NCBI GenBank assembly: GCA_022825265.1
Contig: JAJDXE010000004.1
Location: 168,343-232,342 of the forward strand
DNA: 64,000 nt
Origin: Dehalococcoidia bacterium
GTDB taxonomy: Bacteria > Chloroflexota > Dehalococcoidia > Bin125
Direction: 5' to 3'
This document shows positions 33,000-40,973 of this stretch, in pieces. Each line of letters begins with the position of its first letter. Within the stretch, counting starts at the first letter, position 1. The notes beneath the pieces were generated by a model that saw nothing but the letters and a program-made list of their open reading frames with translations, was not told the origin of the DNA and searched no databases. A program made the position numbers and the translations under genes.

Positions 33000-34567
33000 A
33001 GGACGCTCCCGCCAAACTGATGCCTCGCCGACGTCACCGGATTCGGCGCCATCTGCCCCAGACCGCACAGCGAACCGGCCGAAATCAACGGCATCAGCGC
33101 CTCCACGTCGGCCCAGTTCCCTTCGGCCAGCGCCGCCGCCATCCGACCCGACCCCTCGCGGCAAGGCGTGCACTTCCCGCAAGACTCGTTCGCGTTGTAC
33201 TCAGCCCAGACGGCCAATGCCCGTTCGATCCCAAACGACTTCGGGATCCCAATGATCCCCCCAGCCCCGAGCAGCGCCCCATGCCCATCCATCTGCCCCG
33301 GAGCAATAGGCGTATCGAAATTCTCGGGCGCCAGGAAGCCGCCCGATGGCCCGCCCATCGTTACGCCCGCCAGCGCCTCGCTCGGCTCCCCCAACTCAAC
33401 GATCTCCGATACCGAAGTGCCCAGCGACAACTCGATCACCCCGCGATTCCGAAACGCACCGCTGAGTTGGATCAGCTTCGTCCCCGGCATGCCATCCGCT
33501 CCGACCTCTTTGAACCAGTCCGCTCCGAACTCGAAGATGTCCGGCACATTGGCCAGGGTCTCGACGCTGTTGATCGCCGTCGGCCGACCCCACAACCCCC
33601 GCTCCGTTGGATACGGCGGCTTCAGCCGAGGCACCGCCCGCCGACCCTCGATCGACTCCAGGATCACCGATTCCTCACCGCAGACGTAACCGCCCGCACC
33701 CCGCCGAATCTCAACAGTCAGCCCATCCAGCAGCCCCGCCGACCGCGCAGCGCCAATCGCCGATGCTGCTGCCGCCGCCGACCGGTCGGCCATCCCGTTG
33801 ATGTACCAGAACGCCTGCGACGCGCCCAGCACATAGCAAGCGATCCGAATTCCCTCCAGAATCCGCTGCGCATCCGACTCCATCAGCCAGCGATCCTTGA
33901 ACGTCCCCGGCTCCCCCTCCTCGCCGTTCGCCACAAGAATCGGCTGCCCATGCCGAGCCGCCGCATCAACCGCGCCGCCCCACTTCAGATGCACTGGAAA
34001 ATACGCTCCGCCTCGGCCCAGCAGTCCCGCTTCCTCCACCAGTCCCAGCGCCTCCGACGCACTCATCCGAGACACCGCCGCCCATCCCCGCCAGTCAGGA
34101 GGCTCCGCCGACCGCCGAGCCGTCACCCGAGTCAACCCACCCGGAACCACCAACCGAGCAGCCGCAAAGATCGAGTGATCAATCGAAGCCTCCAGCCGCC
34201 CCGACCCGTCAACAGCAATCGGGCCACCCTCAGCCGCGGCACACAGGAACATGCACTCATGAGCCTCGCCGTCAACCTCCGATTCACCCGCCGCAATCTG
34301 ACACGTCATCCCCCGACACACCCGAACAGCGTCGTCCGCCAGCGGACTCCAACGAAACTCCGTATAGGTCGTCGCCACGGCAAACAACTCAGCCCGAGGA
34401 ACATGCAGCCACCGGGCCACCGCCTCCAGCGCCGCATGATCGAGATACCCATACACGTCATCAACCAGGTGCAACGCCGGAAGCGCTTGCGTCCGCTCCC
34501 GAGGCAGCGCCTCCAACACCTGTTGCAGCTCGCTCAGATGCGACTCAGTCGCCGTCTCCGTCACCAC
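32996..34567 (-). CDS. NAD-dependent formate dehydrogenase, NuoE-NuoF-fused diaphorase subunit
   Basis: This 523-residue subunit passes electrons from the formate site to NAD+. Residues 1 to about 150 are a NuoE-like thioredoxin-fold domain with its [2Fe-2S] cysteines in CRGMTC and CMFLC. Residues about 170-520 are a NuoF-like domain with the NADH/FMN motifs GRGGAYFP and GEEGEPGTFKDR and the terminal [4Fe-4S] cysteines in ESCGKCTPCREGSGR and SLCGLG. The fusion of E and F in one chain is known from some soluble formate dehydrogenases. The start is one of two adjacent GTGs (34567/34564) with AAGGA before. It is the first gene of the operon; no FdhD or third subunit is adjacent. Confidence 0.9.
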   Translation of the reverse strand: MVTETATESHLSELQQVLEALPRERTQALPALHLVDDVYGYLDHAALEAVARWLHVPRAELFAVATTYTEFRWSPLADDAVRVCRGMTCQIAAGESEVDGEAHECMFLCAAAEGGPIAVDGSGRLEASIDHSIFAAARLVVPGGLTRVTARRSAEPPDWRGWAAVSRMSASEALGLVEEAGLLGRGGAYFPVHLKWGGAVDAAARHGQPILVANGEEGEPGTFKDRWLMESDAQRILEGIRIACYVLGASQAFWYINGMADRSAAAAASAIGAARSAGLLDGLTVEIRRGAGGYVCGEESVILESIEGRRAVPRLKPPYPTERGLWGRPTAINSVETLANVPDIFEFGADWFKEVGADGMPGTKLIQLSGAFRNRGVIELSLGTSVSEIVELGEPSEALAGVTMGGPSGGFLAPENFDTPIAPGQMDGHGALLGAGGIIGIPKSFGIERALAVWAEYNANESCGKCTPCREGSGRMAAALAEGNWADVEALMPLISAGSLCGLGQMAPNPVTSARHQFGGSVL

Positions 34568-34678
34568 GTCGTCCTTGCCCCCTGATCGTGCCCCACTGAC
34601 CGTCGAGACCTGCTGGATACCATTCTAGATACCCCCCTACACACGACCGGCAATCCACAGTTGCAGCGAGGACCCGCC

Positions 34679-35692
34679 ATGACCGAGCATCCTGACCCGC
34701 CTCGCTCATACGAAGAAGCCCATCTCCGGGCGCGACCCGCCCACCAGTACGGACCCGATGCCACCTACCTCGGCGTCCCCCGAGCCAGCCTCCGCGATCC
34801 CGGCTCCCTGACCGGAGCCCAGGCCGTCATCGTCGGAGCCCCATTCGACGCCGGAACCAGCTACCGACCCGGCGCTCGCTTCGGCCCGCAGGCAATTCGC
34901 ACCACCGACTACATCCCCCAGAGCGGCTACCGACCGCACCTTGCGCTGCGTGTCGATCCACTGGGCGAACTCGGCGTCGTCGACGTCGGAGATGTTCGTA
35001 TCCAGCAGCTCGACAGCGAAGGCTCCCTCCAACGAATCATGGAAGCCTGCCGCCAGGTCGCCGAAGCCGACGCCATCCCCGTCGTCCTGGGAGGAGACCA
35101 CACAATCACCTACGCCACCGCCCAGGGAGTCGCCAAGCACCACGGCTTCGGCCGAGTCGCCCTGATCCACTTCGACGCCCACGCCGACACCGGCGACTCC
35201 GACGGGGGCCTCTGGGGTCACGGCACGCCCATGCGCAGGCTCATCCTCAGCGGAGCCATCCGCGGCGACCGCTTCCTTCAAATCGGCCTCCGAGGCTACT
35301 GGCCCGACCCGCCAATCCTCGACTGGATGGCCGACCAGAACATGCGCTGGTTCGAAATGACCGAGGTCGTCCAGCGCGGTCTCGATGATTGCCTCGACGA
35401 AGCACTCAAAATCGCCGCCGACGATTGCGACGGCGTCTTCCTCTCCGTCGATGTCGATGTCGTCGACCCCGGCATGGCCCCCGGCACCGGAACTCCCGAA
35501 TCCGGCGGCCTCACCTCGCGCCAGCTCCTCGACGCCGTCCGCCGAATCGGCATGGAATCCAACCTCCTCGGCATGGACGTCGTCGAAGTCGCCCCGCCCT
35601 ACGACACCTCCGATGTCACCGCCCTCCTCGGCAACCGAGTCGTCCTCGAAACCCTCTCCGGAGTCACCGTCCGCCGCAAAGCCAACGCGTAG
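34679..35692 (+). CDS. agmatinase/arginase-family ureohydrolase
   Basis: This 337-residue binuclear-manganese hydrolase has all metal-binding blocks: GGDHTITY (first His), IHFDAHADTG (two Asp, one His) and LSVDVDVVDPGMAPGTGTPE (two Asp). It should release urea from agmatine or another guanidino compound, or formamide from formiminoglutamate; the substrate loop does not let me decide. GAGGA precedes the ATG at 34679 by about 7 bases; the frame continues 6 codons upstream to a TTG. It is divergent from the formate dehydrogenase operon and ends in a REP-like palindrome. Confidence 0.88.
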   Translation: MTEHPDPPRSYEEAHLRARPAHQYGPDATYLGVPRASLRDPGSLTGAQAVIVGAPFDAGTSYRPGARFGPQAIRTTDYIPQSGYRPHLALRVDPLGELGVVDVGDVRIQQLDSEGSLQRIMEACRQVAEADAIPVVLGGDHTITYATAQGVAKHHGFGRVALIHFDAHADTGDSDGGLWGHGTPMRRLILSGAIRGDRFLQIGLRGYWPDPPILDWMADQNMRWFEMTEVVQRGLDDCLDEALKIAADDCDGVFLSVDVDVVDPGMAPGTGTPESGGLTSRQLLDAVRRIGMESNLLGMDVVEVAPPYDTSDVTALLGNRVVLETLSGVTVRRKANA

Positions 35693-35702
35693 CTCACCCG
35701 TT

Positions 35703-35723
35703 GCCCCGTGCTTGACACGGGGC
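35703..35723. repeat. REP-like palindrome, CTTGA loop
   Basis: A perfect 8-bp stem (35703-35710 with 35716-35723) closes a CTTGA loop. Stem and loop match the second hairpin at 7249-7267. It lies 10 bases after the ureohydrolase stop and may act as a terminator, although no T-tract follows. Confidence 0.7.
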
Positions 35724-35835
35724 CCAGACCTCGATGTCCCAACAGAGTGACCAACTGATCCTCACCTCAACCCTCGCGACAGCGGTTGACGAATGATCAA
35801 AGAGAGCCCATCAGACCTGCGGTTACCCTGTCCCC

Positions 35836-36861
35836 ATGCCCAACAACTCACCAGCCGACAACGGCCAGATGAAGTTCGGCGTCCTGCAATTCTTCAGTTG
35901 GCCCGGACGCCGGGTCCCCCTGCCAACCGTCTACGACCGCGCCCTCAACCGCATCGACATCATGGACGAATCCGGCTACGACTGCGTCTGGCTCGCCGAG
36001 CACCACTTCTCCACCTACTCCGTCTGCCCCTCCGTCCACCTCATGGGCATGCACGTCGCCGGACGCACCAAGAACATCCGCATCGGCACCGCCGTCACCC
36101 TCGCATCCTTCTATCACCCGCTGCGCATCGCCGAGGAAGTCGCCCTCCTCGACATCCTCTCCGGCGGTCGAGTCAACTGGGGTGCCGGACGAGGCTTCGA
36201 CCGCACCGAGTTCCGCGCCTTTGACGTGCCGCTCGAAGAGTCCTACCCCCGCTTCCGCGAGTCGGTTCAGGTGGTGCTCGAGGCCTGGCGCAACGACCGC
36301 ATCACCTGGCACGGCGACTACTTCGACTTCGACGAAATCGAGGTCCTGCCCAAGCCGCACCAGCAACCAACGCCGCCCTTCTGGGTCGCCGCCGGAGGCC
36401 CCGACGCCATCGATTGGTCCGCCAAACAGGGCTACTCGATCCTCATGGACCCCCACGCCACCCACGAAGAACTCGGCGACAAGCGACGCGACTACTTCAA
36501 GGCGCTCGAACAACACGGCCACAACACCGAAGACCGCGTCATCCCCATGGCCCGCCTGATCGCCGTCGCCGAGACCGACGAAGAAGCCGAACAGATCGCC
36601 CGCAACGGCGCCCAGTGGACGATCGGCTCTTACGCCAACGACAAGACCAGCGGCAGCTCGAACCCCTCCCGCCTCCTTTCCGACGAGCAACGCATCGAGC
36701 GCTACGCCAACCAGGTCGTGATCCACGGCAGCGCCTCGAAGGTCATCGACCAGCTCGAGCAGCTCCGCGAGACGATCGACCTCGATTACCTCATCGCCTC
36801 ACCCTTCTCCCACGATTCATTCGTCCGATTCACCAGGGACGTGATGCCCCACTTCCAATAG
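35836..36861 (+). CDS. LLM-class flavin-dependent oxidoreductase
   Basis: This 341-residue protein of the bacterial luciferase-like family (FMN- or F420-dependent monooxygenase/dehydrogenase) contains the typical LAEHHFSTYSVCPSVHLMG, IGTAVTLASFYHPLRIAEEVALLDILSGGRVNWGAGRG and WVAAGGPDAIDWSAKQGYS regions of the TIM barrel. Substrates of such enzymes include alkanes, sulfonates, nitrilotriacetate-like ligands and aldehydes; the sequence does not tell. The ATG at 35836 has no clear ribosome site; the ATG at 35869 (MKFGVLQF) is an equally plausible start. It leads a co-directional run with enoyl-CoA hydratase, DUF2277 and acyl-CoA dehydrogenase, which suggests breakdown of an organic acid. Confidence 0.88.
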   Translation: MPNNSPADNGQMKFGVLQFFSWPGRRVPLPTVYDRALNRIDIMDESGYDCVWLAEHHFSTYSVCPSVHLMGMHVAGRTKNIRIGTAVTLASFYHPLRIAEEVALLDILSGGRVNWGAGRGFDRTEFRAFDVPLEESYPRFRESVQVVLEAWRNDRITWHGDYFDFDEIEVLPKPHQQPTPPFWVAAGGPDAIDWSAKQGYSILMDPHATHEELGDKRRDYFKALEQHGHNTEDRVIPMARLIAVAETDEEAEQIARNGAQWTIGSYANDKTSGSSNPSRLLSDEQRIERYANQVVIHGSASKVIDQLEQLRETIDLDYLIASPFSHDSFVRFTRDVMPHFQ

Positions 36862-36888
36862 TCCACAGCACAGAGGGAGCATTTGGCC

Positions 36889-37746
36889 ATGGCCTACGAA
36901 CTGATCACTGTCGAGCGCACCGGCAACCATGACGGCATCATCTGGCTGGAACTCAACCGGCCCGAGAAGCTCAACGCGCTCACCTTCCCGTTGCTCGCCG
37001 AGATGTACGACGCGCTCACCAGGATCCGCATGGATCGCACCGCCCGCGTGCTCGTCATCACCGGCAAAGGCCGAGGCTTCTGCGCCGGCATGGACGCCGG
37101 AGGCGGAGGCGACGGGCGTGGCACCGAGTTCTGGGACGAGCACCCCGACCCACTCATCGGCGCACCCGACTCTCCCAACTACACCGACAACGAGGGCCAG
37201 CGCCTCAACTTCCGTTACGAGACCAAGACCTACGCCGAACTGCGGCGGCTCGACATTCCCGTCATCGCCGGCATCAACGGACCATGTGTCGGCGCCGGAT
37301 TCGACATGGCCTGCCTCTGCGACCTTGCCGTCGCCTCGACCAACGCCCGCTACCAGGTCGCCTACGTCAAGCGCGGGCTCTACGCCGACCTCGGCGGTTT
37401 CTGGGCCATCCCCAAGATCATCGGCTGGCGCAAGGCCATGGAAATGATGTTCACCGGCCGCTTCATGACCGCCGAGGAAGGCCACGAAGCAGGCATCAGC
37501 AACTACCTCGTCGAAGCTGAGGACTTCCACCAGCGCCTGCGAGAGTTCGCGCAGGAAGTTGAAAACGGTCCCCCGGTCGGACAAAAGGTCGGCAAGCTCA
37601 TGGCCTACCGCACCGCCAACCTCGACTACGAATCCGCCTTAGAACTTTCCGGCGGAGTCCTCCCCCTCGTCACCGGCTCCTTCGACCGAATCGAAGGCGG
37701 CACATCGTTCCGAGAACGCCGCGAACCAAAATTCACCGGCTTCTAG
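36889..37746 (+). CDS. enoyl-CoA hydratase/isomerase family protein
   Basis: This 285-residue crotonase-fold protein has LNRPEKLNALTFPLL at the N-terminus, the first oxyanion-hole block ITGKGRGFCAGMD, and the second block INGPCVGAGFDMACLCDLAVAS. An insertion of about 30 residues (GDGRGTEFWDEH...) follows the first block. The usual catalytic Glu at the second half-site is not obvious, so hydratase, isomerase or hydrolase activity is open. GAGGGAGC lies 8 bases before the ATG at 36889. It is 27 bp downstream of the LLM gene and probably co-transcribed with it. Confidence 0.85.
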   Translation: MAYELITVERTGNHDGIIWLELNRPEKLNALTFPLLAEMYDALTRIRMDRTARVLVITGKGRGFCAGMDAGGGGDGRGTEFWDEHPDPLIGAPDSPNYTDNEGQRLNFRYETKTYAELRRLDIPVIAGINGPCVGAGFDMACLCDLAVASTNARYQVAYVKRGLYADLGGFWAIPKIIGWRKAMEMMFTGRFMTAEEGHEAGISNYLVEAEDFHQRLREFAQEVENGPPVGQKVGKLMAYRTANLDYESALELSGGVLPLVTGSFDRIEGGTSFRERREPKFTGF

Positions 37747-37755
37747 GGTCTGCCA

Positions 37756-38001
37756 ATGTGCCGCTCAATCAAACGACTCCGCCAACCAGCCGGAATCGAC
37801 CCAACCCCCGACGAAATCGAACAGGCCGCCCGGCAGTTCGTCCGCAAGATCTCCGGTATCCAACACCCCTCCTCAAGAACCGAGGTCGCCTTCCAACAAG
37901 CCATCGACGAAATCAGCATCGTCGCAACCCAGCTCCTCCAGGACCTCCCACCGCTGCAGCAGCCGCGACGTAAACAACAGACCGAGGAGATCGCATCATG
38001 A
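37756..38001 (+). CDS. DUF2277 family protein
   Basis: This 81-residue protein matches my memory of the DUF2277 family: it begins MCRSIKRLRQ, has PTPDEIEQAARQFVRKISG, and continues with a second helix AFQQAIDEISIVATQLLQDL. The Met-Cys-Arg start is characteristic. Function is unknown. It lies between the enoyl-CoA hydratase and the acyl-CoA dehydrogenase, whose start overlaps its stop by 4 bp (ATGA), so it is co-translated with the dehydrogenase. Confidence 0.85.
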   Translation: MCRSIKRLRQPAGIDPTPDEIEQAARQFVRKISGIQHPSSRTEVAFQQAIDEISIVATQLLQDLPPLQQPRRKQQTEEIAS

Positions 38002-39164
38002 CCACGTTCCAGCTCTCCGAAGCCGACCGCATGGTCCAGCAAACCGCCCACGACTTCGCCAGGAACGAGGTCCGCCCCGTCGCCATGGAGTACGACGAGC
38101 GCAACGAGTTCGCCTGGGACGTCGCCTCCAAGGCGGCTGAGATCGGCCTGACCGGCGTCCCGCTGGGCGGACACTCGGCCGAGCCCGGCATCACCGCCAT
38201 GATCACCGCCGAGGAGCTGAGTTGGGGCTGCGCCGGCATCGCCCTGGGTACCCAGGTCTCCGGACTCGCCGCTACCGCCATCTCCGTGATCGGCACCCCC
38301 GAGCAGAACGAGCGCTGGATCCCCGAGTGCACCTCCGACGACGGCAAGCTCCGCCTCGGCGCGCTCGCCCTGACCGAGCCCGACGCCGGCTCGGACGCCG
38401 CCATGATCAAGACCCGCGCCACGCGCGACGGCGACGAGTACGTGCTCAACGGCACCAAGCGCTTCATCACCGGCGGCGGCATCGCCGACATCACCGTCGT
38501 CTTCGCCCGCGAGTCCGACTCCGAAGGCTGGCGCGACGTCTCTGCCTTCGTCGTCCCCAAGGACGCCGAGGGCTTCAGTCAGATCAAGATGTGGGACAAG
38601 ATGGGCATCCGCGCCTCACACACCGCCGACCTCGCATTCGACGATGTCCGCATCCCACTCGAAAACCGCCTCGGCGACCCCGACCCCGACTTCCGCTCCG
38701 GCGGACGCGGCGCACTCGGCACCCTCGCCGCCACCCGGCCCTGGATTGGCGCATTCGCCGTCGGCCTCGCCCGCGCCTCCTTCGAGTACGCCGCCGACTA
38801 CGCCCGCGAGCGCAAGACCATGAAGCGCCCGCTGATCGAGCACCAGGGCGTCGGCTTCATGCTCGCCGACATGGACATCGCCATCGACGCCGCCCGCCTC
38901 CTCACCTGGCGAGCCGGCGAAATGGCCGCCTCAAACCAACCCTTCGACCTCGAAGAAGCCAGCAAGGCCAAGACCTTCGCCTCCGACATGGCCATGAAAG
39001 TCACCACCGACGCCGTCCAGGTCTGCGGAGGTGTCGGCTTCATGAGAGAACTCCCCCTCGAGAAATGGATGAGAGACGCCAAAATCTTCCAGATCTTCGA
39101 AGGCACCAACCAGATCCAGAGAATGGTCATCGCCAGAAACATCCAAAACCGCTACTTCGCCTAA
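37998..39164 (+). CDS. acyl-CoA dehydrogenase
   Basis: This is a 388-residue FAD-dependent acyl-CoA dehydrogenase. It has the family signatures ALTEPDAGSDAA near residues 122-133, a YVLNGTKRFITGGG flavin strand, QIKMWDKMGIRASHTADLAFDDVRIP, VQVCGGVGFMRELPLEKWMRDAKIFQIFEGTNQIQR, and the expected catalytic Glu in FEGTNQ. It introduces a trans double bond into an acyl-CoA and hands electrons to ETF. With the adjacent enoyl-CoA hydratase it forms the first two steps of a beta-oxidation-like pathway. The chain length cannot be judged. Confidence 0.93.
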   Translation: MTTFQLSEADRMVQQTAHDFARNEVRPVAMEYDERNEFAWDVASKAAEIGLTGVPLGGHSAEPGITAMITAEELSWGCAGIALGTQVSGLAATAISVIGTPEQNERWIPECTSDDGKLRLGALALTEPDAGSDAAMIKTRATRDGDEYVLNGTKRFITGGGIADITVVFARESDSEGWRDVSAFVVPKDAEGFSQIKMWDKMGIRASHTADLAFDDVRIPLENRLGDPDPDFRSGGRGALGTLAATRPWIGAFAVGLARASFEYAADYARERKTMKRPLIEHQGVGFMLADMDIAIDAARLLTWRAGEMAASNQPFDLEEASKAKTFASDMAMKVTTDAVQVCGGVGFMRELPLEKWMRDAKIFQIFEGTNQIQRMVIARNIQNRYFA

Positions 39165-39179
39165 CCGAGACGGCGATCC

Positions 39180-39290
39180 CTAGATCGCCCCCGCCCACGC
39201 CAGGATCGTCCAGACCACCATCGCTAGGAACCCCGCGCCCAGCAGCAACTGGAATAGAATCAGACTCTCAGCGGGGCCTCGCTTTGGCAT
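39180..39290 (-). CDS. 36-residue single-pass membrane protein
   Basis: This is a short ORF of 36 codons: MPKRGPAESLI then a hydrophobic helix of about 20 residues (FQLLLGAGFLAMVVWTILAW) and AGAI. A perfect GGAGG lies 6 bases before the ATG, and the coding frame has the local codon style, so I think it is real. Function is unknown. It is divergent from the 114-residue membrane protein at 39319. Confidence 0.55.
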   Translation of the reverse strand: MPKRGPAESLILFQLLLGAGFLAMVVWTILAWAGAI

Positions 39291-39318
39291 GGTCAACCTC
39301 CGCTGGACAGGGTAATCG

Positions 39319-39663
39319 ATGCTCGAGCTGGCAGTCTTCCAGGACCTCGGCGAACTCCGCGACGCCGTCCTCATCCTGGCCGGCATCGCGGCCTGCGTTG
39401 TCGCGTTCATCGTCTTGCTCGCCGTGCTCAGATTCTCGCTGATGGCCTTCCGCATCGTGCGTCGCCTGCAGCGATTCCACGATCACCGCATCGCCGGCAA
39501 CGTCGCCACCGCCGACGCCAAACTCGCCGCCTGGCTCGAAGAAGACCGCTGGTCCGCCCGAGGCATCCTCGAACTGCTCCAGCTCGCCGCCCAGCGAGTC
39601 CAGGAGCGACGCAACCCGCTGCCAAAGAAGCGCCGACTCTTCGGCCTCCTGCCACCCGCCTAG
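39319..39663 (+). CDS. hypothetical protein with one membrane helix
   Basis: This is a 114-residue protein of no recognised family. Residues 18-42 form a membrane helix (LILAGIAACVVAFIVLLAVL), followed by a basic amphipathic segment (RIVRRLQRFHDHR) and a helical cytosolic domain with NVATADAKLAAWLEEDRW and RGILELLQLAAQRVQERR, ending in a basic tail. It is probably a small inner-membrane protein with its C-terminus in the cytosol. The ribosome site is weak. Confidence 0.6.
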   Translation: MLELAVFQDLGELRDAVLILAGIAACVVAFIVLLAVLRFSLMAFRIVRRLQRFHDHRIAGNVATADAKLAAWLEEDRWSARGILELLQLAAQRVQERRNPLPKKRRLFGLLPPA

Positions 39664-39780
39664 CGCGCGACGTCCGATTGTTGTGTCGGCCAGAGCGCTC
39701 GCTTAGCATGATCGCCAGCCGCGCCCAACAACATCGTTGCGCGGCGCGTTGGATAGGAACAACCTGGAAAGGGAACTGCG

Positions 39781-40896
39781 ATGAAAGCTGCGATCTGGGA
39801 ACCAGGCGCTCAGGCCAAGGATGGCGACCGCGACCTACTCGAAGTCCACGATGTCCAGGTCCGCGACCCAGAGCCGAGCGAAGTGCTTGTCCGCACTACG
39901 ACCAGCGGCGTCTGCCACTCCGACCTCCACTTCATCGACGGCAAGTGGGGCGCAGCCTTTGGCGGCCGACCCACCATCCTCGGCCACGAGGCCGCCGGCG
40001 TCGTCGAAGAAGTTGGCGCTGACGTGACCTACGTCCAGCCCGGCGACCACGTGATCATGTCGTTCCGTCCCTTCTGCGGCGACTGCTACTGGTGCCTGCG
40101 CGGCGAGCCCAACCTTTGCCCTGCGCCCGCCGACACCCAGCTCTCGATGAACCGTCTCAACTGGGACGGCCGCCCGGTCATGCAGATGGCCTCGGTCGGC
40201 TCCTTCAGCGAGTACATGCTCACCACCCAGGCCGGCGTCCTCAAGATTCCCGAGGACGTGCCTCCGGCCGAGGCCGCCCTGGTCGGCTGCGGTGTGATGA
40301 CCGGCGTCGGCGCCGCCCTCTACACCGCCAAGGTGCCCGGAGGCTCGATCGTTGCCGTGATCGGTTGTGGTGGAGTCGGCCTCAACGTGATTCAGGGCTG
40401 CCGGATCGCCGGCGCCAGCCGCATCATCGCCGTCGACATCCTCGACAACAAGCTCGACTTCGCCGAGCAGTTCGGCGCGACCGACCGCATCAACGCGACC
40501 GAGGTGGACGCGGTCGAAGCGGTCAAGGACATGACCGAGGGCATGGGCGTCGAGATCGCCTTCGAGGCAATCGGCAACGTCAACGCCGCCCGCCAGGCCT
40601 GGGACATGGTCCGACCGGGCGGCACCGCCTGCATCGTCGGCATGATGCCGCTCGGCTCCGAGGTCAATCTCCCCGGTCCCGAGTTCCTGCAGGAAAAGAA
40701 GGCGATCGGCTGCATGTACGGCTCAACTCGCTTCCGCGAGCACATGCCCAAGCTGCTCGACCTCTACCGCCAGGGCAAGCTCGACCTGACCGGCCTCGTC
40801 TCCAAGCGCTTCGAACTGGGAGACATCAACGAGGCGTTCAGAGCCATGCAAGCCGGTGAAGTCGCCCGAGGCGTGCTCGACATCTCCCAGCCATAG
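39781..40896 (+). CDS. zinc-dependent alcohol dehydrogenase, class III-like (MDR)
   Basis: This 371-residue zinc MDR enzyme has TSGVCHSDLHF and GHEAAGVVEEVG as the catalytic zinc region, CGDCYWCLRGEPNLC as the four structural zinc cysteines, and a Rossmann motif IGCGGVGLN near residue 200 with Asp (AVDI) for NAD(H). The layout resembles class III alcohol/thiol-adduct formaldehyde dehydrogenases (S-hydroxymethyl-glutathione or -mycothiol), without evidence for the thiol used. GGAAAGGGA precedes the ATG. A clear hairpin terminator follows 20 bases after the stop, so it is a single-gene unit. Confidence 0.9.
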   Translation: MKAAIWEPGAQAKDGDRDLLEVHDVQVRDPEPSEVLVRTTTSGVCHSDLHFIDGKWGAAFGGRPTILGHEAAGVVEEVGADVTYVQPGDHVIMSFRPFCGDCYWCLRGEPNLCPAPADTQLSMNRLNWDGRPVMQMASVGSFSEYMLTTQAGVLKIPEDVPPAEAALVGCGVMTGVGAALYTAKVPGGSIVAVIGCGGVGLNVIQGCRIAGASRIIAVDILDNKLDFAEQFGATDRINATEVDAVEAVKDMTEGMGVEIAFEAIGNVNAARQAWDMVRPGGTACIVGMMPLGSEVNLPGPEFLQEKKAIGCMYGSTRFREHMPKLLDLYRQGKLDLTGLVSKRFELGDINEAFRAMQAGEVARGVLDISQP

Positions 40897-40915
40897 CCCC
40901 CAATCAGCGACAATC

Positions 40916-40948
40916 AAACGCGCCGTCCGACCACCGGGCGGCGCGTTT
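40916..40948 (+). terminator. intrinsic terminator after the alcohol dehydrogenase
   Basis: A perfect 10-bp stem pairs 40916-40925 with 40939-40948 around a 13-base loop, starting 20 bases after the stop. The 3' arm ends in TTT, and the 5' arm starts with AAA, the usual symmetrical form. Confidence 0.7.
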
Positions 40949-40973
40949 GCGTATCACCCATGACAACCCACCA

